A DNA stretch of 13,628 nucleotides, from assembly GCA_002432095.1 (NCBI GenBank), contig DJFQ01000045.1, positions 1 to 13,628 on the forward strand, given 5' to 3'. This document shows positions 1 to 7,252 of this stretch, piece by piece. Both the position numbers and the translations under genes were made by a program. Every line of letters begins with the position of its first letter. Position 1 is the stretch's first letter. Source of the stretch: Marinagarivorans sp. UBA5868 (GTDB lineage: Bacteria; Pseudomonadota; Gammaproteobacteria; Pseudomonadales; Cellvibrionaceae). Under the pieces are notes generated by a model. It made no database searches, was not told the origin of the DNA, and saw only the letters and a program-made list of their open reading frames with translations.

Positions 1-59
1 GGGGTATTGCGGCATTGGTGTCAACTGTAAGACGCGACACCCAGCATGTTTACCAGCAC
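1..59. other. Short flank downstream of the GGEEF gene, no gene assigned
   Basis: This is the part of the window beyond the stop codon of the diguanylate cyclase gene. It is visibly less AT-rich than the following 2.7 kb. It contains a six-base inverted repeat, GGTGTC at 17-22 and GACACC at 36-41, with a 13-base loop. There is no T-run beside it, so it is not a convincing terminator. It could be the edge of the neighbouring core DNA or of a mobile element cut off by the window, but 59 bases are too few to decide. Confidence 0.3.
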
Positions 60-980
60 CTAATTAATTAAATATTTATTTCTTCCCGATTTTTTTGCTT
101 CATATAGACTGCTGTCAGAAATCTGTATTGCGGAATTTATGTCTCGATTTGTCATGATCCATTTGTGGCAACCTATGCTTATGGTAATGAATTTGGATGT
201 TGTTGACTTCTTGTTTTCGATATTTAAATTCATAACTGCAAGTCGTATTGACTCAATTTTTTCTTCAGCAAAAGTAGGGTCGCATGATCTGAAAAGTGCG
301 ATAAACTCTTCTCCGCCGTAGCGAGCAACCAAATCGGTTGGCCCTCTAAGGGCTTCGGATAAAACATTTGCAACTTTCTTTATGCACTCATCTCCCGCAG
401 GATGTCCGTACTCATCATTGAATAGCTTAAAATGATCTATGTCTATCATAAGAAGATACGCGTTCGTTTTACCCTCTGATGCTGGTATTAAAGTAAGTTT
501 TTCCAAAAAAGCTCTTCTGTTGTAGAGCCCCGTTAGCGAATCTCTTTCCGCTAAAATGGCCAATTTCCGAGTTTTTTTTGCCAATTCTTCTTGCATGTCT
601 ACTATCCTTTCCATGACTTTTATTTTTGCTGCAAGAATTGTCTCGCTAACCGGTAGAACAAGATAGTCATCTGCTCCAGCATTAATCGCCCTTTCTAGAT
701 CTTCTTCGTTCGCTAACCCCGTGCATACAATGATCGGAATCCATCTTTCGGTCGAATTTTGCCTGATATTTGAAATGGTCTCAAAGCCGCTTTCGTTTTT
801 TGATTCTACGTCCATAACGATTATGTCGATTTTTTCGGCCCTGACTAGGCTGGCTGCCGTGCTGCCATCCTTGGCGAATCGAGTTGAGAATCCCAATTTC
901 GACGAATACTGCTCGATCGCATAACGTAAGGTTGAACGCGGCTGGATAATAAGTAGAGTTTTTTTATCAATATTTTCCAT
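60..980 (-). CDS. REC-GGDEF response regulator, predicted diguanylate cyclase
   Basis: Predicted cytoplasmic diguanylate cyclase, making c-di-GMP from two GTP (306 residues). Residues about 8-125 form a receiver (REC) domain with the phospho-acceptor position kept at Asp57 and Thr87 conserved. A short helical linker (about 126-143) leads to a GGDEF domain at about 145-306. The active-site signature is GGEEF at 222-226, and the usual C-terminal motif LYEAKKSGRNKY is present. Odd points: the acidic pair normally found near residue 13 is Gln-Pro, and the conserved lysine of the 'TKP' motif is Leu109. The RxxD inhibitory site is disturbed: Gly213 stands where Arg is expected three residues before Asp216. 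The start lies 17 bp after the stop of the upstream HEPN gene on the same strand, so the two probably share an mRNA. The Shine-Dalgarno site is weak. The GGDEF call is firm; phospho-regulation is doubtful. Confidence 0.93.
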   Translation of the reverse strand: MENIDKKTLLIIQPRSTLRYAIEQYSSKLGFSTRFAKDGSTAASLVRAEKIDIIVMDVESKNESGFETISNIRQNSTERWIPIIVCTGLANEEDLERAINAGADDYLVLPVSETILAAKIKVMERIVDMQEELAKKTRKLAILAERDSLTGLYNRRAFLEKLTLIPASEGKTNAYLLMIDIDHFKLFNDEYGHPAGDECIKKVANVLSEALRGPTDLVARYGGEEFIALFRSCDPTFAEEKIESIRLAVMNLNIENKKSTTSKFITISIGCHKWIMTNRDINSAIQISDSSLYEAKKSGRNKYLIN

Positions 981-997
981 TTCAGAGTCTTACGATA

Positions 998-2776
998 TCA
1001 GTGGTAGAATGTGGAAATTTTGCTTGATTCAAAGAAAATAGCGATATTTTCGTCGTTAAATATTAGGCCTTTCTTCGTTAAATTTCTGTAGTACGATGAG
1101 TAACTAAGTTCCATCATTTTGAATCCTTGGTCAGTAGAATTGAGAATATGTTCTTTTGATCCTAGGGACATAAGAGATGTTAGTATGGTATCGAGGTAGT
1201 CATGGGTGTTCTCAATGAGAATCCTTGTATAAGATGGTGTTGTGCCATCGTGAACAATCATGTTTCTTGCTCTGTAAATCCTCCGTATTTGCCAATCAAC
1301 TCTTTGCTTGTGTGCATCTAAGGCAGAAACCACATTTGCAGGCGAGGATAGCAACCATTCTAGGTATGAAAATCTTTCGTATAATAAGTGAAAATCCCCG
1401 AATCGGGATTTGAGGACGTTTCGTAAAGTTTTGTGTTTTTCTAGGGCTAGCAAGTGCAATGTTTTTTCTGGAATCTTTGAGCAGTTGATTTCTTTTAACG
1501 TGTTTCTGGTAACTCTCGAATTCCAGAGCAGTAGGTCCTTTGAGAGCTGGGTTGTAATCTTTTGCAGATAGCCTAAGTTAAGGAATGGCATGATCGAATG
1601 GGAAATGTGCTCAATTTGACAAATTTTATCATCAGCCTTGGATGGGATGAGAGATTCAAGAGCGGTCCATAAATTTATTAGTTGGTTTTCTGCGGAGTCA
1701 CTTGCGAGAGCAAGTGCATGCAGTTCTGCGCTTCTATTGAAGCGGAAAAATGATTCTTCTACCATTGAGAATCCGTCCATGAATTCTTTAAGCCTCTTCG
1801 ATGCTGGTCCAACTTTGAGGTCCTTGCATTTGTGCATGGGATTTGAGTGATTCTTGACAATTTTTCCTTCGCCTGAATTGAGCGGAACGACTAATCCCTC
1901 AGTAATTTTTTTGGGGCACTCCTTGTGATGATACAGGCCGATCAATGTTTGCAGTTGATCTATTTTTAGGTCGGAGCGCTTTTTCGCGCTATAACACTCT
2001 TTTGCTTTGCATTTAGTGATCAGATATGTCTGGTTGATAGCAATTTTGAAGTTTAGGTCTATAACTGCCTGATTGAGATTGTCTAACTCATCTGTGATTG
2101 TGATTCCCAACTTCGATGCGGGATCTTTGAATTCGCTAAGATATGATGGGGCTCTATAAATGACATTGAATTCTTCTAGTTCGGTTTTAAAATTCTGAAA
2201 ATAACGCGATATATCTGTGTTTCCGGTGATTCTTTCGGGGGAGTAGTGGAAGAAAGCTTTTGTTGTCTTTTGGATATATTTTTCTGAATATCCACTGTTA
2301 AGTAGGGTGGTTATATAGCTTCTGGAGAGGCTCCGGATCGTAGATGCATCCTTAGTTTGGCAGATGGCCTCGATCAACAGCTTTTCATTTCTCGCTTTAT
2401 ATACTGCCAACGGCATTTGGCTTTCAATTAGCTTTAAGCATGTTAGTCTGCTTTTGTCAGATATTTTGGGATCTTTTAATCCCGACTTAATTTCTCCGAG
2501 CTCAACGACAAGCAGTGATTTGGCAACTGAATCTTTATCTATGCTTTCTAGAAGTTCATCAATAATATGATTTAAATTTGGCTTTTTTATTGTCCCAGCC
2601 TCGATGGCCTTATATGTTTGAATGGCTTCCCGGACTAAAAGGCTCGAGTGCATTGCCGATGGTTTGTAGGTGTCCAATGTGAACTCGAACAGCATTTCAT
2701 CAATATGCTGTGCAAAGAGAACTAGTTCCTTTGATCCTTGAGGGTCATCCCACTTCTGCAAGTTTCTAAATTTCAT
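998..2776 (-). CDS. HEPN-domain protein, predicted RNase (Apea-like), otherwise unknown
   Basis: A 592-residue protein with no signal peptide or membrane segment. The first 350 residues are mostly helical and I do not recognise them. The C-terminal part resembles Apea-like HEPN domains. A helix with the pattern ENQLINLWTALESLIP lies at 363-378. Then, after a variable stretch, IRRIYRARNMIVHDG (497-511) contains the HEPN catalytic motif R-polar-x3-H, as Arg504, Asn505 and His509. HEPN proteins with this motif are commonly metal-independent RNases in toxin-antitoxin, abortive-infection and other defence systems. A Cys/His-rich stretch lies at 256-317 (Cys256, Cys261, His283, His284, Cys287, His315, Cys317) and could bind metal. 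The gene is AT-rich compared with the SNF2 gene beside it, which suggests transfer. It precedes the REC-GGEEF gene by 17 bp. The motif is directly visible. RNase activity and a defence role are inferred from the family, and the partnership with the cyclase is inferred from spacing alone. Confidence 0.72.
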   Translation of the reverse strand: MKFRNLQKWDDPQGSKELVLFAQHIDEMLFEFTLDTYKPSAMHSSLLVREAIQTYKAIEAGTIKKPNLNHIIDELLESIDKDSVAKSLLVVELGEIKSGLKDPKISDKSRLTCLKLIESQMPLAVYKARNEKLLIEAICQTKDASTIRSLSRSYITTLLNSGYSEKYIQKTTKAFFHYSPERITGNTDISRYFQNFKTELEEFNVIYRAPSYLSEFKDPASKLGITITDELDNLNQAVIDLNFKIAINQTYLITKCKAKECYSAKKRSDLKIDQLQTLIGLYHHKECPKKITEGLVVPLNSGEGKIVKNHSNPMHKCKDLKVGPASKRLKEFMDGFSMVEESFFRFNRSAELHALALASDSAENQLINLWTALESLIPSKADDKICQIEHISHSIMPFLNLGYLQKITTQLSKDLLLWNSRVTRNTLKEINCSKIPEKTLHLLALEKHKTLRNVLKSRFGDFHLLYERFSYLEWLLSSPANVVSALDAHKQRVDWQIRRIYRARNMIVHDGTTPSYTRILIENTHDYLDTILTSLMSLGSKEHILNSTDQGFKMMELSYSSYYRNLTKKGLIFNDENIAIFFESSKISTFYH

Positions 2777-2824
2777 CTGTTCTCGCCTATGCTACCAGCT
2801 GTTTTCCTTGGTTCAAAAGTACTT

Positions 2825-2871
2825 GAATGGTGTGACGAGTTCGGGATTGTCTTTTGTCCAAGTCACCATTC
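2825..2871. repeat. Imperfect inverted repeat upstream of the HEPN gene
   Basis: The left arm GAATGGTGTGAC (2825-2836) pairs with the right arm GTCACCATTC (2862-2871), giving ten base pairs with a two-base TG bulge. The loop is 25 bases. It lies about 50-95 bp upstream of the HEPN start, where an operator or transcript leader could sit. Its function is unknown. Confidence 0.4.
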
Positions 2872-3031
2872 CAGAATCGCCATAACGTCCAAAAGCGAAG
2901 CCCAAACACCAAGCATAGCCCCGCCTCGTCCCCTCGCACCGTGGAATTTTCAACCTTTTGTCACTGATCCCGCCGAATGTGATCCAGTCCTCTCAGTCCG
3001 ATCCTTACGCCCCTCAACCCCCCACATCAGC

Positions 3032-3037
3032 TAAAAT
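3032..3037 (+). promoter_or_regulatory. Possible -10 box for the SNF2 gene
   Basis: TAAAAT matches five of six bases of the sigma-70 -10 consensus and lies about 35 bases before the SNF2 start codon. No convincing -35 hexamer lies 16-18 bases upstream, so this is tentative. Confidence 0.3.
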
Positions 3038-3072
3038 GCCCACCCCATTTTTCCAGGCCATTCCCTCCACCC

Positions 3073-5931
3073 ATGAGCTTCCTAGCCCAACTCCGCCAAA
3101 AGCAAAGCCCCGTCGCCACCGGCGGCTTGCAGTTGTGCTACCTCCTCAGCTGGCAGGATGACGCCCTGCATCTGGCCATGCACTTAGCCCATCTGGAAAA
3201 CGGTCGGGTGCGAGAGTTGGGGCAGGCTTATGCGGTGCAGCAGGCGCATTTGAATCAGCCTCCACCGTTCACCATTCCGGCAGACGTTGTCGTGCTGCGT
3301 CGTCTGCTGGCTAGTGGCTGGAATGGGCGGGCGGCGGGGACTTGTGTGGATGCAGATTTGGCGTTTCTCCGGCTGCTTTTGGCTACCGGCAAATGTTTTG
3401 CCGCCGTTGCGGATAAAGCTTTGGTTTGGGGAGAGCCCTGTGCGGTTGAGCCGGTTTGGCGTATTGGGGCGGATGGCAGCCAATCTCCGAGGTGGTGCTG
3501 CCCGGAAGATGGGCGTTTTTGGCCGTTGGCCGGTGCTGATATAGGGGTCGTCGTCCGCGACGATCAGTTGCATCCGTGCAAGAGCGAATTGGAATCTGAG
3601 GCTTTGGCGGAAGCCGGTGGGGTGGGCGCGTTGGCGCCGACGGATCTTGCGGAATTTATGTGTACCACGGCGCCGCGCTGGCGTGATTTGGGCCTGCCTC
3701 TGCCGGAGGTGCTTCCCAGTACGTCGTTGTCGGCGGCTGTGCGGCCGGTGCTGGTGTGTGAGTCGAACCTCCAGGCCGATGGCCGCTGGGCCGATTCGGT
3801 TGTCTTGGCTTTTCGTTACGAGTCGGACGCGGTCTGCTTTAGCCGGCGCTTTGCTGATCGTGACACCAGCAGCGCATTTTGGAATGGTGAGGAATTGCTG
3901 TTTGTTGAGCACCAGCGCGCCGTTGAAATTGAGCTGTATGAACGAGTGGCGAATTATCTGCAAACCCACCTGAGCGGACGAATCATGGCGAGCGAGACGC
4001 GCGGCAGTTGGCGCCCTCAGGATAAAGCCGCCTGGCAGGCGCTGTTGTTGGAGCATCGCGCTGCGCTGGAGGCGGAGGCGGATTTTCACTTCGCCCCCGG
4101 TTTTCGCCACGCCTATATCGCGCCGGCCAATTGGACGGTGGCGGTGGAGCAGGGTGAGGGTCATTGGCGGCTCGGGTTGGAGCTGGAGGCGCACGGCGAG
4201 CGTTTTGAATTGCTGGATCTGCTGGAGCAGTTGCGTCTGTTTAATCAATTGCAGCGGGAAGGGCAGGTGGAATTGCAGGTGGCGGGCAAAATTCTGGTAT
4301 TGCCGGGCGGCCTGATGTGCTCCCTCGCGGCGGAACTGGAAGATGTGGTGGAGTGGTATGGCGGCGGTGGCGGCCTGCCCATGAGTCAGCTTTACCGGGT
4401 GCAGGCCCTGCACCATCTTTTGCCCGAGAATACCGAGTGGTCCGGCGACGATGCGCTGCTGCGGCGCGCCCGCGCTTTGCAAATGTCACCCACGCTGCTC
4501 GACAGTGCAGCGAGCGGTGTGCAGGCAGAACTGCGGCCTTATCAATGGTTGGGGGTGTGCTGGTTGCAGCATCTCAAACAACTGGGATTTAACGGGTTAC
4601 TCGCCGACGATATGGGTCTCGGCAAAACTCTGCAGACCCTCGCTCATTTGAGTCTGGAGCATAAACGCGGTGAGCTTGCGCAACCTGCCTTGATCGTCGC
4701 GCCCACCAGTCTGTTGCCGAATTGGGCGAAGGAGATTCGCCGGTTTTGCCCGCATTTGCGCGCCCATGTGGTGCATGGCGGCCAGCGTCATCAGAGCTGG
4801 CCGCAAGGCGAGGTGCATATTTACATCACCAGTTACCATTTATTGGTGCGCGATCTGGATTTGTGGGCGAACAAAAACCTGAGCTGGCTGGTGCTGGATG
4901 AGGCGCAGATGATTAAAAATCCGCAGACTCACGTGAGCCGCGCGGTGCGTGAATTAAACGCGCAACACCGCCTGTGTTTGTCCGGCACACCGGTGGAAAA
5001 TCACTTGGGCGAACTCTGGGCACTGCTGGATTTTCTTGAGCCCGGCGTGCTCGGCAATCAGCGCCAATTTAAATCCCATTATCAAAAACCCATCGAGCAG
5101 GAAGGCAGTGGAGAGCGCCTGCAACAGTTGCTCACGCGCATTGCGCCTTTAATGTTGCGCCGGACCAAAAATCAGGTGGCGCGGGATTTGCCACCTAAAA
5201 CTGTGGTGCAGCAGGTAATTCCGCTTAGCGAGGAACAACAGGCGTTTTATCAGCGCTTGAAACAGGACGATTGGCAAAGTTTGATGCAGCAATTGGAAGG
5301 CGTGGAAAATCCCGGGCAGAAGCAAATGTTGCTGCTCGCTGCCCTGATTCGTTTGCGTCAGGCGTGTTGCGATCCGCGTTTGTTGTCTGAGGACGTTCCA
5401 TCGGCTAAAACCGATTATTGTGTGGAGATGCTGGAATCGCTGGTGGCGGAAGGGCGGGCGGTGCTGGTGTTTTCCCAATTTACCCGCATGCTGGATATTC
5501 TCGCGGAACGGTTAAATGCACTCGGTATTAACCACTTGATGCTCACTGGCCAAAGCCGTGATCGCGCGGAATTGGTGGAAGGCTTTCAGGATGGCAGGGC
5601 GCCGGTATTTTTGATCAGTTTGAAAGCGGGTGGTGTGGGTTTGAATCTCACCCGCGCCGACACGGTGATTCATTTTGATCCCTGGTGGAATTCCGCCGCG
5701 GAAGAACAAGCCAGCGACCGCGCCCATCGCATTGGTCAAACACAACCGGTATTTGCGTACAAGTTAATTGCGGAAAATACCATCGAGGAAAAAATTGCCG
5801 AATTGCAGGAGAGCAAGGCGCTGTTGAGCCAACAGGTGAACCGCCAAGCCCAGGACAGCGGCACTGCATTTGCACTCAAACTTGAAGACTTGCTGCGCCT
5901 GTGGCAGGACGATGAGTCGTCGCAAGAGTGA
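3073..5931 (+). CDS. SNF2-family DNA-dependent ATPase (DEAD/DEAH helicase superfamily 2)
   Basis: Large cytoplasmic SNF2/Rad54-type ATPase (952 residues), expected to translocate on or remodel DNA-protein complexes using ATP. All the helicase motifs are in the C-terminal half. Walker A is MGLGKT (514-519) and motif II is DEAQ (609-612). Motif III is SGTP (637-640), followed by the usual ENHLGELWALLDFL. Motif V is KAGGVGLNL (851-859) and motif VI is DRAHRIGQ (882-889). Residues 1-480 form a long N-terminal region seen in bacterial SNF2 proteins whose role I cannot name. No CxCxnCxH SWIM zinc signature is evident. The ATG at 3073 has no clear Shine-Dalgarno site, so the start is less certain than the rest. 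The next gene begins 65 bp downstream on the same strand and probably belongs to the same transcript. The composition is GC-rich, unlike the gene on its left. It is not RapA/HepA as far as I can tell. Confidence 0.95.
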   Translation: MSFLAQLRQKQSPVATGGLQLCYLLSWQDDALHLAMHLAHLENGRVRELGQAYAVQQAHLNQPPPFTIPADVVVLRRLLASGWNGRAAGTCVDADLAFLRLLLATGKCFAAVADKALVWGEPCAVEPVWRIGADGSQSPRWCCPEDGRFWPLAGADIGVVVRDDQLHPCKSELESEALAEAGGVGALAPTDLAEFMCTTAPRWRDLGLPLPEVLPSTSLSAAVRPVLVCESNLQADGRWADSVVLAFRYESDAVCFSRRFADRDTSSAFWNGEELLFVEHQRAVEIELYERVANYLQTHLSGRIMASETRGSWRPQDKAAWQALLLEHRAALEAEADFHFAPGFRHAYIAPANWTVAVEQGEGHWRLGLELEAHGERFELLDLLEQLRLFNQLQREGQVELQVAGKILVLPGGLMCSLAAELEDVVEWYGGGGGLPMSQLYRVQALHHLLPENTEWSGDDALLRRARALQMSPTLLDSAASGVQAELRPYQWLGVCWLQHLKQLGFNGLLADDMGLGKTLQTLAHLSLEHKRGELAQPALIVAPTSLLPNWAKEIRRFCPHLRAHVVHGGQRHQSWPQGEVHIYITSYHLLVRDLDLWANKNLSWLVLDEAQMIKNPQTHVSRAVRELNAQHRLCLSGTPVENHLGELWALLDFLEPGVLGNQRQFKSHYQKPIEQEGSGERLQQLLTRIAPLMLRRTKNQVARDLPPKTVVQQVIPLSEEQQAFYQRLKQDDWQSLMQQLEGVENPGQKQMLLLAALIRLRQACCDPRLLSEDVPSAKTDYCVEMLESLVAEGRAVLVFSQFTRMLDILAERLNALGINHLMLTGQSRDRAELVEGFQDGRAPVFLISLKAGGVGLNLTRADTVIHFDPWWNSAAEEQASDRAHRIGQTQPVFAYKLIAENTIEEKIAELQESKALLSQQVNRQAQDSGTAFALKLEDLLRLWQDDESSQE

Positions 5932-5948
5932 CATCTACCCGAATTACC

Positions 5949-5974
5949 ATTCACCGGCGCAGACGCGGGTGAAT
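5949..5974 (+). other. Hairpin between the SNF2 gene and its downstream partner
   Basis: ATTCACC (5949-5955) pairs perfectly with GGTGAAT (5968-5974). After one mismatch, three more pairs form inside (5957-5959 with 5964-5966), leaving a four-base loop. No T-run follows, so this is unlikely to be an intrinsic terminator. It could mark an mRNA processing or stability point between two co-transcribed genes. Confidence 0.5.
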
Positions 5975-5996
5975 CAAGAAGCGAGGCTGACGTTTT

Positions 5997-7217
5997 ATGG
6001 TTGATATCGCAACCGTGGACTCTCAAGTAAGCCAACAGGGACAGTTTTGTTTATTGGATTGGATGCTGTCTGAAAATTTTATTCCCTACGCCACCTATGA
6101 GGATTGGCGCTACGGGCGCATGGCGACATTGGACGGCGCCTTTACGCTGCAAGAGGACGATTTGCAGCGCCTGCTTGAGCGCGCACTGCAAACCTGTCGC
6201 GAATTAAAACTGCAGCCGGAGTCCCAGACGTTTTTTCCCTGGGATGGTCAACAGCGTCAACCGCTGCGCATCTGTGAGAATTCCGAGCGACATGAGTCGC
6301 TCGCCACACGCTGGAGCGCGCGTAAAGATGTGCCGCAAATGGATTTGTTTATGGACAATTCCGCGGCCATTGCCGAGAACCAAGTGCTGGATGCGCTCGC
6401 CAATCGCCAGTTCCCTGTCGCCGCAGAAGCCTTGCAGCGCCTCACCAAAATCAATCCGCGCCACGGCAAGCTGGGCGGTTATCAAGACCTGATTAATTAC
6501 GGTTTGCACTGCGTTGCAAGTCCCGCTATCTCATCGGAAGATCTGGCGGCGGAATTTCAAGGATTGGATCAAGAAGTGGCGCCCTTGGCCACAGAATTGT
6601 TGCGCAGCCGGCGGCGGGATTTTCTCGCGTTTGCCTGGCGCCGCATGGCAGAAAGTCTGCGCCAGAAATCATTTTCTGCCGCGGAGCCGGAGTTGCATTG
6701 CAGTTATGCCTATTGGCAAATTCCCGATTGGCAGGCGCTGGTGAGTGGTTTAGAGCAGGAACCGCAATTGTTCGAATCGCCAGTATTGATGGCGCGGCTC
6801 GCCCAGGGATTTTTACAGTGTCAGCAGGTGAATGCGTTTTATTTATTGTGGGGATTTTTATTCGAGCGCTTCGCCGATGATGGCGAACGCCTGATCGGCC
6901 AGCAGGGGGAATTGCTGGTGGAAAAGTGGGATCAATTTTTAGCGTTTGATGAGGAATGGCCGGCGGAGCATTTCCTCGGCTTTTTATTAATTCAGCAGCC
7001 GGGTTTGGTGCAGGTGCTGGACAATCTGCCATTGCTGCAGCGGGTGCAAAGCAACAATCCTGTTAATCGGGCTGCCATGGAATTGGTGCGTATGCGTTTG
7101 GCGGAGCAGGATGAAAGAGAGTCGCGGGAGGCGCTTAAAAAGGTGAGTCCGGTGATGTTGAGTTTTTATCTCAACAAACGCGACTGGTTTACATCGCTGA
7201 AGAAACGGCGGTTTTAA
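5997..7217 (+). CDS. Hypothetical protein encoded with the SNF2 ATPase
   Basis: A 406-residue, probably cytoplasmic protein that I do not recognise. It has no signal peptide and no membrane segment. The N-terminal part contains an aromatic-rich stretch around residues 20-40 (LLDWMLSENFIPYATYEDWR) that looks like a conserved core. Residues about 122-160 resemble a tetratricopeptide-like helical hairpin (LANRQFPVAAEALQRLTKINP). Most of the remainder is predicted helical with many Leu, Gln and Trp residues, and the C-terminus is basic (KKRRF). The start at 5997 is supported by GCGAGG at 5981-5986, ten bases upstream. It follows the SNF2 gene by 65 bp on the same strand, with a hairpin in the gap, and is closed by a strong terminator, so it is probably the second gene of a two-gene operon. 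A role as SNF2 partner or adaptor is inferred from position only. Confidence 0.8.
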   Translation: MVDIATVDSQVSQQGQFCLLDWMLSENFIPYATYEDWRYGRMATLDGAFTLQEDDLQRLLERALQTCRELKLQPESQTFFPWDGQQRQPLRICENSERHESLATRWSARKDVPQMDLFMDNSAAIAENQVLDALANRQFPVAAEALQRLTKINPRHGKLGGYQDLINYGLHCVASPAISSEDLAAEFQGLDQEVAPLATELLRSRRRDFLAFAWRRMAESLRQKSFSAAEPELHCSYAYWQIPDWQALVSGLEQEPQLFESPVLMARLAQGFLQCQQVNAFYLLWGFLFERFADDGERLIGQQGELLVEKWDQFLAFDEEWPAEHFLGFLLIQQPGLVQVLDNLPLLQRVQSNNPVNRAAMELVRMRLAEQDERESREALKKVSPVMLSFYLNKRDWFTSLKKRRF

Positions 7218-7252
7218 AACCCCGTCCTGCGCAGGACGGGGCGGGTGTTTTT
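7216..7252. terminator. Bidirectional intrinsic terminator between convergent genes
   Basis: A perfect 22-base palindrome spans 7220-7241 (left half CCCCGTCCTGC) and folds into a nine-base-pair GC-rich stem with a four-base loop. On the minus strand it is followed at once by TTTT (complement of 7216-7219). On the plus strand GTTTTT follows after a few bases (7247-7252). It lies directly after the stop codon at 7217 and the convergent gene's stop codon begins at 7253, so it can serve both. Confidence 0.88.

Larger units (their letters stand above)
2777..3072. promoter_or_regulatory. Divergent intergenic region between the HEPN and SNF2 genes
   Basis: This 296-bp gap separates two divergent genes and must carry both promoters. 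Base composition changes inside it: AT-rich up to about 2880, then C-rich on the plus strand. It contains an imperfect inverted repeat at 2825-2871, listed separately, and a possible -10 box, TAAAAT at 3032-3037, for the SNF2 gene. That box lacks a good -35. An eight-base palindrome AAGTACTT lies at 2816-2823. Reading frames across the gap look spurious and no RNA gene is evident. Confidence 0.5.

Noticed and set aside
2789..2816. A sigma-70-like promoter (TTGAAC, 16 bases, TAGCAT) on the minus strand before the HEPN gene
   Set aside because: Each box matches only four of six positions, and the predicted start would leave a leader of about six bases with no room for a ribosome binding site.
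2738..3161. Small plus-strand open frames across the HEPN/SNF2 gap
   Set aside because: They overlap the HEPN gene or the SNF2 start in other frames and show no recognisable protein features.
3184..4482. A 432-codon open frame on the minus strand inside the SNF2 gene
   Set aside because: It lies wholly antisense to a gene with clear SNF2 motifs, its translation is low-complexity (many Arg, Gln, His, Pro), and no family is recognisable.
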